NCBI GenBank assembly: GCA_016787565.1
Contig: JAEUUG010000015.1
Span: 310,001-374,000 of the forward strand
Direction: 5' to 3'
Origin: Cyclobacteriaceae bacterium
Lineage (GTDB): Bacteria > Bacteroidota > Bacteroidia > Cytophagales > Cyclobacteriaceae
DNA length: 64,000 nt
Shown: positions 1-8,340 of the stretch, piece by piece
Position numbering within the stretch: position 1 is the stretch's first letter
How the letters are laid out: the number at the start of each line of letters is the position of its first letter
The notes under the pieces: generated by a model
What the model was told of the DNA's origin: nothing
The model's database searches: none
The model's input: only the letters and a program-made list of their open reading frames with translations
Translations under genes and position numbers: made by a program

Positions 1-64
1 TACTCAGCAGTCAACATCAGGTGTCATCGTGTTGAACTATGAAGCTGTAGCGGCAAAGCATTAA
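1..64 (+). CDS. 3' end of an unidentified gene (partial)
   Basis: Frame 2 is open from the left edge to a TAA at 62-64 and encodes about 20 residues ending in ...VLNYEAVAAKH. The next gene starts about 40 bases downstream on the same strand, so this is probably the tail of a co-oriented neighbour. The piece is too short to assign a family, and that it is coding at all is inferred only from the open frame and its position. Confidence 0.4.
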   Translation, partial: TQQSTSGVIVLNYEAVAAKH

Positions 65-106
65 CTCTTTTTGAAACATGAAACGCAGTACTGCAAAAGA
101 TCGACA

Positions 107-547
107 ATGACAACAGATGATTCCTCGTTATACCTTGAAGTAACGTTCGAGAGCGCTGTAGAAAAAGTATGGGATGCATGGACAAACCCAATGGTAATAA
201 TCAATTGGTTTGGATCTGATCCAAATGGAAAAGTTCTGAAAGCAATACTTGATGTACGGCCAGGAGGATATTTTGAAATAACATTTCAAGACGCAGACCT
301 GACCCGGCATAGGTGCAGTGGAATTTATGAAGAAGTACAACCGTTACGTAACTTGACGTTTAGCTGGGAGTGGAAAAGTGAACCTGGTGTAAAATCCTCT
401 ATTCGTATCGCGTTAACTCCAGAAGGCAAATCAACCATCATGCAGTTCGAACATAAAAATCTTGGTCTTGGCTCAAAACATGATTATGCTAAGGGGTGGC
501 AAAATACTTTTTTAAAACTTGAACGCCTGTTAGCTGCTTCAAGCTAA
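107..547 (+). CDS. SRPBCC / AHSA1-like domain protein
   Basis: A protein of about 146 residues that looks like an activator-of-Hsp90-homology (AHSA1) type SRPBCC fold. It has an N-terminal strand followed by the typical VWDAWTNPMVIINWFG segment, a DVRPGGYFEI strand, and a C-terminal helix with KGWQNTFLKLERLL. Members form a helix-grip pocket for hydrophobic ligands and most bacterial ones have no known substrate. I prefer ATG 107 over the in-frame TTG at 71, because the extra 12 residues are not family-like. DUF1330-like and VOC genes follow, a common companionship for this family. It is probably cytoplasmic; no signal peptide or membrane segment is visible. Confidence 0.75.
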   Translation: MTTDDSSLYLEVTFESAVEKVWDAWTNPMVIINWFGSDPNGKVLKAILDVRPGGYFEITFQDADLTRHRCSGIYEEVQPLRNLTFSWEWKSEPGVKSSIRIALTPEGKSTIMQFEHKNLGLGSKHDYAKGWQNTFLKLERLLAASS

Positions 548-613
548 TCCTGTAAGTAGAAATAAACCAAACAGCCGACACCAAAAATTGAACTCGACCA
601 AAGCAATTAACCT

Positions 614-916
614 ATGATACTCATTACGCAACTGATTTACATAATTAAAGGGCAGGAAAAGGTCTTTGATGAATTTGAATCCATAGCCATCCCCACAATT
701 TTAAACTATAACGGACGACTTCTATTGCGGATCAGACCAACACACGAAAACTTCATCGAAAGCAACATAGACAAACCATATGAAATTCATCTGGTAGAAT
801 TTCGAACCCAACAAGATTTTGAGAACTTTATGAAAGACGAAGAGCGAAAGAAGTTTTTGCATTTAAAAAACCAATCTATAAAAGAGGCCATTTTAATTCA
901 GGGAACAAAGCTTTAA
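614..916 (+). CDS. DUF1330-like small protein
   Basis: A 100-residue protein that resembles the DUF1330 / dimeric alpha-beta barrel group. It opens with a hydrophobic strand (ILITQLIYIIKG), continues with a helix carrying FDEFESIAIPTILNYNGRLLLR, and has a second strand HLVEFRTQQDFENFM that corresponds to the usual substrate-facing half. No catalytic residue can be named. The stop codon is 3 bases before the start of the VOC gene at 920, so the two are very probably co-transcribed. The function is unknown and the family call is moderate. Confidence 0.6.
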   Translation: MILITQLIYIIKGQEKVFDEFESIAIPTILNYNGRLLLRIRPTHENFIESNIDKPYEIHLVEFRTQQDFENFMKDEERKKFLHLKNQSIKEAILIQGTKL

Positions 917-919
917 CGT

Positions 920-1309
920 ATGTCAACAACAGATTCTGCCACACATTTTGCCCCAGAACTACACATTCCAAACGGAACGTATACTATTGATTTCTACATA
1001 AAATTCGGAGCAACTGAACGTTTCTGTTTCAGAAACAATGATGAAAGTATTCATGTTGCCGAGTTGGAAATCAACGGTGCGATTTTTCATGTGCATGAAA
1101 CCATGCGTGGAGCACTTGAACCCATACATGCAAAAGGGGTGACATCCATCATCGGTTTGTTTGTGCCGAATGTTGACGAAGTAATGCATCAAGCAATTCA
1201 GGCTGGTGCCATTGAGATTAATCCTGTGACAGATTACGATTATGGATACCGCCAAGGAATGTTCAAAGACCCATTTGGCCATATTTGGCAAATACAAAAA
1301 CGAATCTAA
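920..1309 (+). CDS. VOC (glyoxalase/PhnB-like) family protein
   Basis: A 129-residue protein of the vicinal oxygen chelate superfamily, closest in look to the PhnB-like subgroup. It has two beta-alpha-beta-beta-beta halves: the first contains FYIKFGATERFCFRN and FHVHETMRGA, the second VDEVMHQAIQAGA followed by the diagnostic YRQGMFKDPFGHIWQIQ ending. Metal ligands cannot be assigned with certainty. The substrate is unknown; relatives act in metal-dependent isomerisation, dioxygenation or antibiotic binding. It starts 3 bases after the DUF1330-like gene and is probably in the same transcript. About 260 bases with no gene follow. Confidence 0.75.
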   Translation: MSTTDSATHFAPELHIPNGTYTIDFYIKFGATERFCFRNNDESIHVAELEINGAIFHVHETMRGALEPIHAKGVTSIIGLFVPNVDEVMHQAIQAGAIEINPVTDYDYGYRQGMFKDPFGHIWQIQKRI

Positions 1310-1571
1310 ATGAGAATAAAGATATACTCGGTTATCAATTAATACTAAACACTTGCTGTCAGAATGAGTGTGGTTACCCAACCATTAGTCTTCAAATAAA
1401 TTTTTCATACTAACCCTACTCTGTATTCTGGACTAAAACCACTCTGCACGCCATGCGCCAATCATAAATCACTGTGAGTTTTTTCTACAGTGGCATTCTT
1501 CACACACATTCGTCTCGAACGAAATTGGTCCATTAATAGCATTTGCATGCTTATGTTCTTAGCTTTATCAA

Positions 1572-2060
1572 ATGATTGCAAAAACCATCACGATACTTCT
1601 TGCCGATGACGATAATGCCGATTGCCTCCTGTTCAAAGATGCCCTGGAAGAGCTGCCGCTAGTCGCACATCTTACCACCGTGCATAATGGTGAACAGGTG
1701 ATGGAAGAACTTACCAAAAAAGGAAACAAACTGCCCGATGTTCTGTTCCTTGACCTTAACATGCCGTTGAAAAACGGCTTTGCTACGTTAGGTGAAATAA
1801 AACGAAGCACTGAACTGCAGAATCTCCCGGTTATCATATTCTCCACCGCTTCATCCCAGGAAACGGTTAAAAATGCTTTCAGAGATGCAGCGCACTATTA
1901 CATCTGCAAGCCCGGTGATTTTTCACAACTGAAAAAAGTTATCTATGAGGGGCTTACACGGGTAACACAAAAAAGTAACCCCATGCCGCTCAAAGAAGAT
2001 TTTATAATTACGGGCAATTCGATAATAATTCCGGGTGACAACGGAAGTAAGACCGTGTAG
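1572..2060 (+). CDS. Single-domain response regulator (CheY/Rcp-like)
   Basis: A 162-residue stand-alone receiver domain. The acidic pocket is ADDD at residues 11-14, the phospho-acceptor is D61 in FLDLNMP, the switch Thr/Ser lies in FSTAS near 90-94, and the conserved lysine is K113 in CKP. There is no output domain, so it probably passes the signal on by protein contact as Rcp-type regulators do. About 50 bases separate it from the CheB-CheR-kinase gene, and a paralogue with the same layout follows that kinase. I infer that this is a phosphorylation partner of the hybrid kinase. The C-terminal tail of about 25 residues is not family-typical. Confidence 0.9.
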   Translation: MIAKTITILLADDDNADCLLFKDALEELPLVAHLTTVHNGEQVMEELTKKGNKLPDVLFLDLNMPLKNGFATLGEIKRSTELQNLPVIIFSTASSQETVKNAFRDAAHYYICKPGDFSQLKKVIYEGLTRVTQKSNPMPLKEDFIITGNSIIIPGDNGSKTV

Positions 2061-2109
2061 GCTATAACCGCTGGAGGCAATGCGATTTCTAAACAATGAC
2101 ATTGACTGA

Positions 2110-5100
2110 ATGACTATAAAAAAGAGCAAATCAAAAGTCGTCATAACCAGACCACGCCCAACGTCTCGTAGCCATTTTCCTGTGGTTGCCATTGGCGCCT
2201 CGGCAGGCGGGTTGGAAGCCATGATGGAGTTATTAAAATACCTTCCTCACAACACCGGTATGGCTTTCATTTATGTTCAGCACCTCAGCCCCGACCATAA
2301 AAGCATGTTGACTGAAATTTTGTCGAAGAAGACAAAAATGAAAGTGCAGGAGATTGATGACATGGATAAAATAAAACCCGATAACATCTTTGTCATTCCG
2401 TACAATAAAGGAATTGAAGTAACAGACGGGCACATTAAATTAATTCCCCGGTCTGAAAGCAGCACAGCAATTTCTATTGATATTCTTTTCTCTTCACTTG
2501 CCCATGCACAAAAAGAAAGAGTTATTGGCATTGTCCTTTCCGGGAGTGCCAGCGATGGCACCGTTGGCATAAAAGACATCAAGCACGAAGGTGGATTAAC
2601 CTTTGCACAAGATGATACCGCAAAATTTACGAGCATGCCGCACGCTGCTATTGCCGCAGGTGTAGTTGACTTCATTCTATCACCTAAAGAAATTGCGCTC
2701 GAACTGGCACGACTAAGCAAACATCCGTTTGTAAAATCTGCTCAGGTAGGAGTAAAAAACGTTAGTGAAGATTTGATTGACAACAATAATCCCGACTTAA
2801 AAATCATTCTCAACCTATTGCATAAAACCACTGGCGTTGATTTTGGTGTCTATAAAATGAACACCATCAAGAGGCGTATTATTCGCAGAATGTTGTTGTA
2901 TAAATTAACCACACTCAAACAATATGCGAAACTCCTTACCCAAAAAAACGAAGAGACCGATATCCTTTACCAGGATCTGTTGATTAATGTAACCAGTTTT
3001 TTTCGAGACACTGACACCCACAAATATTTAAAAGAAAATATTTTTCCAAAATTACTGAAACGAAAAAAAGAGGGCGAGTCGCTGCGGATATGGGTGCCAG
3101 CCTGCGCAACAGGCGAAGAAGCCTACTCCATTGCCATGATCTTGCTGGAAATTCAGGGAAGTCAGACCACCAACACGCCCGTTCAGATTTTCGCAACCGA
3201 CCTTAGTGGATTTGCCATCAGCAAAGCCCGCCTTGGTGTGTATACCAAGCAGGAGTTAGAAACGGTTTCACCCAAGCGCATCCAGCGTTTCTTTACAAAA
3301 GCTGACGGTAGTTTTCGTGTGAACAAAGCCGTACGCGATATGTGCGTGTTCGCACAGCATAACATTTTAAGTGACCCGCCCTTTTCGCGTCTTGATTTCA
3401 TCAGTTGCTGCAACCTCTTTATTTATCTGGATACCGCAGCACAAAACAAAGTTATCAACACGTTTCACTACGCGTTAAACAAGGATGGATTTTTGATGCT
3501 GGGCAAATCGGAAAACATCAGCAAGTCAGCGCGTCTTTTCACCAGCTCCAATAAAAAATTTAAAGTATTTTCACGCAAAATAAATTCAGGATCACAGCAG
3601 CTACCTGTGCTTTCGCCCCGTCTGGTTCAGCACGCTGTTTCCGGAAAACATACTACAGCTGCAAAGCGAAATAAAAACCAAACTCCAATGGTCATCGGAG
3701 CGGCCCATCAGTCCGGGCTTGACCATGCCATTGATGCCGTGCTGGTTTCAGAATTTATGCCTGCCAGTGTGGTTATCAATCACCAAATGGAAATCGTTCA
3801 GTTTCGCGGTACAACCGATCTGTTTCTTACACACCCAAAAGGCAAAGCCACTTTTAACATCTTAAAAATGGCCCGACCTGAAATGGCGTTCGAATTGCGC
3901 AATGCAATTTCAAAAGTCATTAAAACAAAACACCGCATTCGTAAAACAGGAATTGAACTAAAGCTTAATGGGGTTGCAAAACACATAGGTTTAGAGATTG
4001 TTCCGCTCAGCATCGAATGGAACGAGCCGTTGCTCCTTATTCTGTTCACCGAACAGGAGCCAGTAGAAATTTACCCACAGCGGGGGAATAGCGGAAAAAA
4101 TAATTCACCTGCAAAAGACCGCAGGATAAAGCGGCTGGAACAGGAATTAGCAGAAGCCCATGCGGATGCACTTTCTGTAGCGCAGGAGCATGAAGCATTT
4201 GCCGAAGAGTTACAGAGCGCAAGTGAAGAAGTGGTGTCGAGCAACGAAGAGCTGCAAACTGTAAATGAAGAATTGGAAACTTCAAAAGAAGAAATAGAAT
4301 CGGCTAACGAGGAACTCACCACCACCAATCAGGAATTACAAACACGCAACGACCTGCTCACGGAATCGTATGAATATTCAGATGCCATCGTTTCCACCAT
4401 GCACGAACCCATGCTTGTTTTAGGAAAAGACCTCCGGGTAAAATCAGCTAACAAAGCATTCTACAAAAAATTTAGTGTTACCGAAGAACAGACAGAAGGC
4501 GTGTTGCTCTATGATTTGGGTAATAAACAATGGAACATTCCCGCATTGCGCGAATTGCTGGAAGACATCATTCCCAAAAATTCTAAGTTCTTTAACTACG
4601 AAGTTAAACACACCTTTTTGAACTTAGGCGAAAAAATAATGTCACTCAATGCCAGGCGTGTTATTCAAAATGCGCACCGTGAACAATTAATTCTTCTGGT
4701 TATTGCTGACATTACAGAAGTAAGGCGCCTGATCGTGGAGAAAGAACTGCGGGAAAAAGAGGTGCTGAAAAAAGAACTCCGGGAGCGAAAAGCAGAAAAA
4801 TCCAAACTGGAAAAGGCTGTTACCGAAAGAACACATGAATTAAAAGAAGCCAATCAATTACTCGAAGCTAAGAACACCGAACTTCAAAATATGAATAAAG
4901 AACTTGAAGCCTTCGCGTATGTTTCAAGCCACGATTTACAAGAACCGCTACGCAAAATACAAACACTTGCCAGCCGCATCCTGGAAAAGGAAAATCAAGC
5001 CTTATCGGATAGCGGAAAAAATTATTTCAGGCTTATGCAGCAGGCCGCAGAAAGAATGCGGCAACTCATTCAGGATCTACTCACCTTCTCCCGCATCAAT

Positions 5101-5607
5101 GCTGCCGAACGTAAATTTGAAAATATTGACCTTAACCTCATTATAGAAGAAGTAAAATTGGACTTTAAAGAACTCATTACTGAAAAAAATGCTGTGGTGG
5201 AAGTGAAAGAAATCTGCAATGTCTACGTTATTCCGTTTCAGTTTCGTCAGCTCATGCACAACCTTTTAAGTAATGCACTCAAATATTCAAATCCAACAAT
5301 ACCGCCACACATCACTATAGAGAGCCGCAACATAAAACGTAGTGAACAAAATAGTATAAACCTTCCTGATCAAAAAGAATATTGCCGTATCAGCATTACC
5401 GATAATGGCATTGGCTTTAAAAAAGAATACAGTGAAAAAATATTCGAAGTATTCCAAAAGCTTCACGGAAAAGAAGAATATGCCGGCACAGGCATTGGTC
5501 TTGCTATTGTTAAGAAAATAGTTGAGAACCATAATGGCATCATTACGGCAACAAGCATAGTGGATGCCGGAACAACCTTTGATATTTACATTCCCGTTAC
5601 ACCATAA
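2110..5607 (+). CDS. CheB-CheR-PAS-histidine kinase hybrid
   Basis: An 1165-residue cytoplasmic fusion. Residues about 22-210 are a CheB methylesterase domain, with the nucleophile motif GASAGG (Ser31), His58 in YVQHLSPDH, and an Asp in GSASDGTVG. Residues about 225-490 are CheR, an S-adenosylmethionine-dependent methyltransferase, with VPACATGEEAYS near 328-339. A Glu-rich coiled coil (about 670-755) joins it to a PAS domain (about 755-870). The C-terminus is a HisKA domain with SHDLQEPLR (His about 941), then an ATPase with NLLSNALKYS, DNGIGF and GTGIGLAIVKK. The usual CheB N-terminal receiver is missing. It lies between two stand-alone receivers (11 bases before the second). No chemoreceptor gene is present, so its substrate is open. 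Confidence 0.92.
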   Translation: MTIKKSKSKVVITRPRPTSRSHFPVVAIGASAGGLEAMMELLKYLPHNTGMAFIYVQHLSPDHKSMLTEILSKKTKMKVQEIDDMDKIKPDNIFVIPYNKGIEVTDGHIKLIPRSESSTAISIDILFSSLAHAQKERVIGIVLSGSASDGTVGIKDIKHEGGLTFAQDDTAKFTSMPHAAIAAGVVDFILSPKEIALELARLSKHPFVKSAQVGVKNVSEDLIDNNNPDLKIILNLLHKTTGVDFGVYKMNTIKRRIIRRMLLYKLTTLKQYAKLLTQKNEETDILYQDLLINVTSFFRDTDTHKYLKENIFPKLLKRKKEGESLRIWVPACATGEEAYSIAMILLEIQGSQTTNTPVQIFATDLSGFAISKARLGVYTKQELETVSPKRIQRFFTKADGSFRVNKAVRDMCVFAQHNILSDPPFSRLDFISCCNLFIYLDTAAQNKVINTFHYALNKDGFLMLGKSENISKSARLFTSSNKKFKVFSRKINSGSQQLPVLSPRLVQHAVSGKHTTAAKRNKNQTPMVIGAAHQSGLDHAIDAVLVSEFMPASVVINHQMEIVQFRGTTDLFLTHPKGKATFNILKMARPEMAFELRNAISKVIKTKHRIRKTGIELKLNGVAKHIGLEIVPLSIEWNEPLLLILFTEQEPVEIYPQRGNSGKNNSPAKDRRIKRLEQELAEAHADALSVAQEHEAFAEELQSASEEVVSSNEELQTVNEELETSKEEIESANEELTTTNQELQTRNDLLTESYEYSDAIVSTMHEPMLVLGKDLRVKSANKAFYKKFSVTEEQTEGVLLYDLGNKQWNIPALRELLEDIIPKNSKFFNYEVKHTFLNLGEKIMSLNARRVIQNAHREQLILLVIADITEVRRLIVEKELREKEVLKKELRERKAEKSKLEKAVTERTHELKEANQLLEAKNTELQNMNKELEAFAYVSSHDLQEPLRKIQTLASRILEKENQALSDSGKNYFRLMQQAAERMRQLIQDLLTFSRINAAERKFENIDLNLIIEEVKLDFKELITEKNAVVEVKEICNVYVIPFQFRQLMHNLLSNALKYSNPTIPPHITIESRNIKRSEQNSINLPDQKEYCRISITDNGIGFKKEYSEKIFEVFQKLHGKEEYAGTGIGLAIVKKIVENHNGIITATSIVDAGTTFDIYIPVTP

Positions 5608-5618
5608 AAAAAACCACG

Positions 5619-6065
5619 ATGGACAACGAACCGTTCCTTATTCTCCTGGCTGATGATGATGAAAGCGACAGGCTGCTTTTTATAGAAGCATTTTCAGAAA
5701 TAAAAATCAAAACCGTTGTCGAAACGGTAAATGATGGAGTTCAGCTAATGGAACGGCTCAATGGAAGTGAAAATCCCATACCTTATTTTCTTTTCCTTGA
5801 TCTGAACATGCCCCGCAAAAATGGATTAGAATGCCTGAAAGAAATCAGAAGTAATGCAAAACTAAAGGATATTTTCATTGCTATTTTTTCGACATCCGAA
5901 AATGAAAAGGATATGGAAGAAACATTTCTCCAGGGAGCCAATGTGTACATCATCAAACCCAATGATTTTAATGCCCTCCAACAATTACTATACAAAGCCG
6001 TTGCCTCTACGCTTATCTATGAAGGAAATACATTTAACAGAGATAATTTTTTGCTTCGGATTTAA
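5619..6065 (+). CDS. Single-domain response regulator (CheY/Rcp-like)
   Basis: A 148-residue receiver protein paralogous to the one at 1572-2060. It has the acidic cluster ADDD at 11-14, phospho-acceptor D61 in FLDLNMP, switch residues in IFSTSE, and a conserved lysine in YIIKPNDF. No output domain is present. It starts 11 bases after the stop of the CheB-CheR-PAS-kinase gene, so it is almost certainly translated from the same message and is the best candidate for the receiver of that kinase. The two receivers may compete for one kinase or form a relay; this is inference. Confidence 0.9.
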   Translation: MDNEPFLILLADDDESDRLLFIEAFSEIKIKTVVETVNDGVQLMERLNGSENPIPYFLFLDLNMPRKNGLECLKEIRSNAKLKDIFIAIFSTSENEKDMEETFLQGANVYIIKPNDFNALQQLLYKAVASTLIYEGNTFNRDNFLLRI

Positions 6066-6280
6066 CGATATTTTTGTCTACCCTTCTCCCTGAAGGATGC
6101 TTATTTCAGGCCGTGATACCAAACCCGTAGCAAAAGTCCAGTTCAAAAAAAAATAAAAAGCACCCACGCGGTAATCCAAAATTTGGAGCGTTATCAACTT
6201 TTTTTAACTTTTGTGGAGATGCCTTGATTGAATTTAAAATAAATCGATGATCCGTAAACATACCCATACCTGCGTTTAGC

Positions 6281-6352
6281 GTCTTCGCGGGCATTGACCC
6301 GCGATCCCAACCTATTCAAGGAGGTGCCGGTTCACTGGCCGGCATGACATTC
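6281..6352. repeat. Dispersed two-hairpin palindromic repeat, copy 1
   Basis: Hairpin A is CGCGGG-cattga-CCCGCG (6286-6303). Hairpin B is TGCCGG-ttcactgg-CCGGCA (6325-6344) and is followed by TGACATTC. The same two-part arrangement occurs at 11480-11614, and hairpin A occurs alone in inverted orientation at 32100-32129. It fills the gap between the second receiver gene and the DUF1801 gene. The remainder of the 6066-6432 gap shows nothing else that I can support. Confidence 0.75.
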
Positions 6353-6432
6353 AGGTATGTATGCGGATCATCAGACTAAAAAATAATCAAACAGGCCATC
6401 ACCTGACGTATCCACACTATTTTCAAACAACA

Positions 6433-6822
6433 GTGAACAAAGACATTCAACGCTATAACGACACGCAAACTACGGCTGATAAAGAAATTTGCGATTTGCT
6501 TAGTGAGTCTATCGACAGCGAACTGACCGAAGCAGAGAACAAAATCTGGCACGCCCACCCTGTTTGGTTTCTCGAGGGCAATCCGGTTGTTGGCTACAGC
6601 AAACAGAAAAAAGGAATACGGCTAATGTTTTGGAGCGGTGCAGACTTTGATGAAAAAGACTTGAGTGTAAGGGGGAAGAAATTTAAAGATGCTTCAATAT
6701 TCTACAACACGGTAGCGGAAATTAAAACTTATGATTTGAATCGGTGGTTGAAAAAATCCAGAAAAATTCAATGGGACTATAAAAACATAGTGAAAAGAAA
6801 AGGCCTGTTAGAAAGACTGTAA
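6433..6822 (+). CDS. DUF1801 domain protein
   Basis: About 130 residues with the signature of the DUF1801 (YdhG-like) family: ENKIWHAHPVWFLEGNP, then a strand containing IRLMFWSGADFDE, and a basic C-terminal helix. The fold is an alpha-beta sandwich of unknown biochemical role. The frame is open from ATG 6361, but the family usually begins close to the DIQRYND helix, so I prefer GTG 6433; the start is uncertain. The stop lies 4 bases before the DUF2200 gene, indicating co-transcription. No signal peptide is visible. Confidence 0.7.
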   Translation: MNKDIQRYNDTQTTADKEICDLLSESIDSELTEAENKIWHAHPVWFLEGNPVVGYSKQKKGIRLMFWSGADFDEKDLSVRGKKFKDASIFYNTVAEIKTYDLNRWLKKSRKIQWDYKNIVKRKGLLERL

Positions 6823-6826
6823 TAAA

Positions 6827-7192
6827 ATGAAAACAACTCCTGAACATGATGAACGAATGGCTAACATGACATTTTCATCGGTGTATCCTCACTATGTAAC
6901 CAAGGTTGAGCGCAAAGGCAGAACAAAAGAAGAATTGCACCAGGTTATAACATGGCTTACAGGCTTTGACAACAAGAAACTAAAAGAGCTGATTACTGAG
7001 AACGTTACATTTGAAACATTTTTCAAGCAAGCCAATTTAAACGCAAACGCCCATCTGATAACCGGGGTAATTTGTGGCTATCGAATAGAAGAAATAGAAA
7101 ATCCCACAACCAAACACGTGCGGTATCTTGACAAGTTGGTTGACGAATTGGCTACCGGCAAAAAGATGGAAAAGATTTTAAGAACCGGATAA
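6827..7192 (+). CDS. DUF2200 family protein
   Basis: A 121-residue protein that I recognise as DUF2200. Its N-terminus MANMTFSSVYPHYVTKVERK leads to a GRTKEELHQVITWLTGF segment and a tail with RYLDKLVDELATGKKMEKIL. The length is normal for the family. No catalytic function is known. It follows the DUF1801 gene by 4 bases. There are two possible starts, ATG 6827 and the ATG ten codons later, and the first gives the better spacing. Confidence 0.8.
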   Translation: MKTTPEHDERMANMTFSSVYPHYVTKVERKGRTKEELHQVITWLTGFDNKKLKELITENVTFETFFKQANLNANAHLITGVICGYRIEEIENPTTKHVRYLDKLVDELATGKKMEKILRTG

Positions 7193-7275
7193 ACTACGAA
7201 ACCTCAGCAAAAATTGTAACCGATGTAAGTAATTAAAAGTGCAGAGTCACCACCTTTATCAGTCACGACATACAC

Positions 7276-7917
7276 ATGAGAAAAATAATTGTTCTATCGT
7301 TCGTTACACTAGATGGAGTCATGCAGGCACCCGGTAGACCCGATGAAGATACAGCTGGCGGCTTCAGGTATGGCGGCTGGGTTGCACCCTATTTTGACGA
7401 AGTGGGTAGTGCGATTATGAAAAAACAGATGGAGGCTGCCGATCTTCTTTTGGGTAGAAAAACATATGAAATTTTCGCATCTTACTGGCCTGAACGTGAA
7501 AGTGGATGGCCGGGTATTAATGATGTCACCAAATACGTCATATCCAGGACGATGAAAAAGGCAGACCTGCCTGCCGGGGAGGCAGGATGGAAAAACTCAA
7601 TTATCCTTGAAAGCCTGGCTGATATCGAAAAGCTCAAAAACTCCGAAGGCTCCGACATAAAAGTATGGGGTAGCGGTAACCTTGTTCAGCTATTACTGCA
7701 GAACAATTTAGTGGACGAACTCTGGCTCAAAATTTATCCATTGATTCTTGGTACGGGAAAGAAATTATTTGATAGCGGCACAATTCCGACTGCCTTTACA
7801 CTAACCGAAAGTACAGTTACACCAAGCGGAGTGATTATTGCCAATTATAAGCTGGCTGGAAAAATCAAGACAGGCACGATTGGCGCTGAAGGAGAAAAAA
7901 AATCAGAAGCCAACTAA
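7276..7917 (+). CDS. RibD-C / dihydrofolate-reductase-like protein (YyaP type) with an inserted palindrome
   Basis: A 213-residue protein of the RibD C-terminal / DHFR-like superfamily. It has an N-terminal strand with FVTLDGVMQAPG, LLGRKTYEIFASYWP, a VWGSGNLVQLLL nucleotide-binding loop, and the LILGTGKKLF segment near the C-terminus. Relatives bind NADPH, but the substrate is unknown. Residues 98-104 (LPAGEAG, bases 7567-7587) are an insertion between the KKAD and WKNS segments that relatives normally join directly. The DNA there is a CTGCCT...AGGCAG palindrome. The frame is intact, so the protein is probably made. A paralogue without the insert lies at 12194. Confidence 0.8.
   Translation: MRKIIVLSFVTLDGVMQAPGRPDEDTAGGFRYGGWVAPYFDEVGSAIMKKQMEAADLLLGRKTYEIFASYWPERESGWPGINDVTKYVISRTMKKADLPAGEAGWKNSIILESLADIEKLKNSEGSDIKVWGSGNLVQLLLQNNLVDELWLKIYPLILGTGKKLFDSGTIPTAFTLTESTVTPSGVIIANYKLAGKIKTGTIGAEGEKKSEAN
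7567..7587. repeat. 21-bp palindromic insertion inside a coding region
   Basis: The DNA reads CTGCCT-GCCGGGG-AGGCAG-GA, a 6-bp inverted repeat around a GC-rich centre. It is exactly seven codons long, so the reading frame of the host gene is kept. Small GC-rich palindromes of this kind are dispersed in many Bacteroidota genomes. A single half-site CCTGCCTGCC is also seen at about 30050. Confidence 0.6.
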
Positions 7918-7956
7918 AAAAATCATAGTAATTTTAAACTCATAACACGTGATCGT

Positions 7957-8286
7957 ATGTGGCAAACAGATTCACTATGGTTCGAGATAGCCATTGTAAG
8001 TGTAGTCTATGCGTTGGGAAACATCCTCATGGGACACTTTGAGGAACAAACACCCAAAATTCGCAGAGTTGGGAAGTATCTCCTTACACTTATAATCGTA
8101 TGTGGAGTTTCCGTTTTTGCTGGAAGAGAAATAGCAATGATGCTGCTTTCTCTATTCAGTATACCATTACTCTACATTCATGCCTACTATTTACCCCGCA
8201 AAAAAGGAATACATGGTTGGACAGGAGAGCCTAAACGTAAATATTATGATTTTCGTAAGTGGGACAAAAATATTTTTTCTAAATGA
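7957..8286 (+). CDS. Small membrane protein of unknown function
   Basis: A 109-residue protein with three predicted membrane segments (about residues 8-25, 42-58 and 60-80) and a basic C-terminal tail with KKGIHGWTGEPKRKYYDFRKW. I do not recognise the family. It sits between the RibD-like gene and a DoxX-like gene, on the same strand with short gaps. The end of its reading frame lies about 55 bases before the DoxX-like ATG. Confidence 0.6.
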   Translation: MWQTDSLWFEIAIVSVVYALGNILMGHFEEQTPKIRRVGKYLLTLIIVCGVSVFAGREIAMMLLSLFSIPLLYIHAYYLPRKKGIHGWTGEPKRKYYDFRKWDKNIFSK

Positions 8287-8340
8287 CCAACAGCCAAGAA
8301 TTAATTGTTAACCCCAAAAAGAATAAATTACCAAGCGATT

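Noticed and set aside
1310-1571. Searched for a tRNA or riboswitch in the gap before the first response regulator
   Set aside because: No cloverleaf or conserved riboswitch core can be folded from it by eye.
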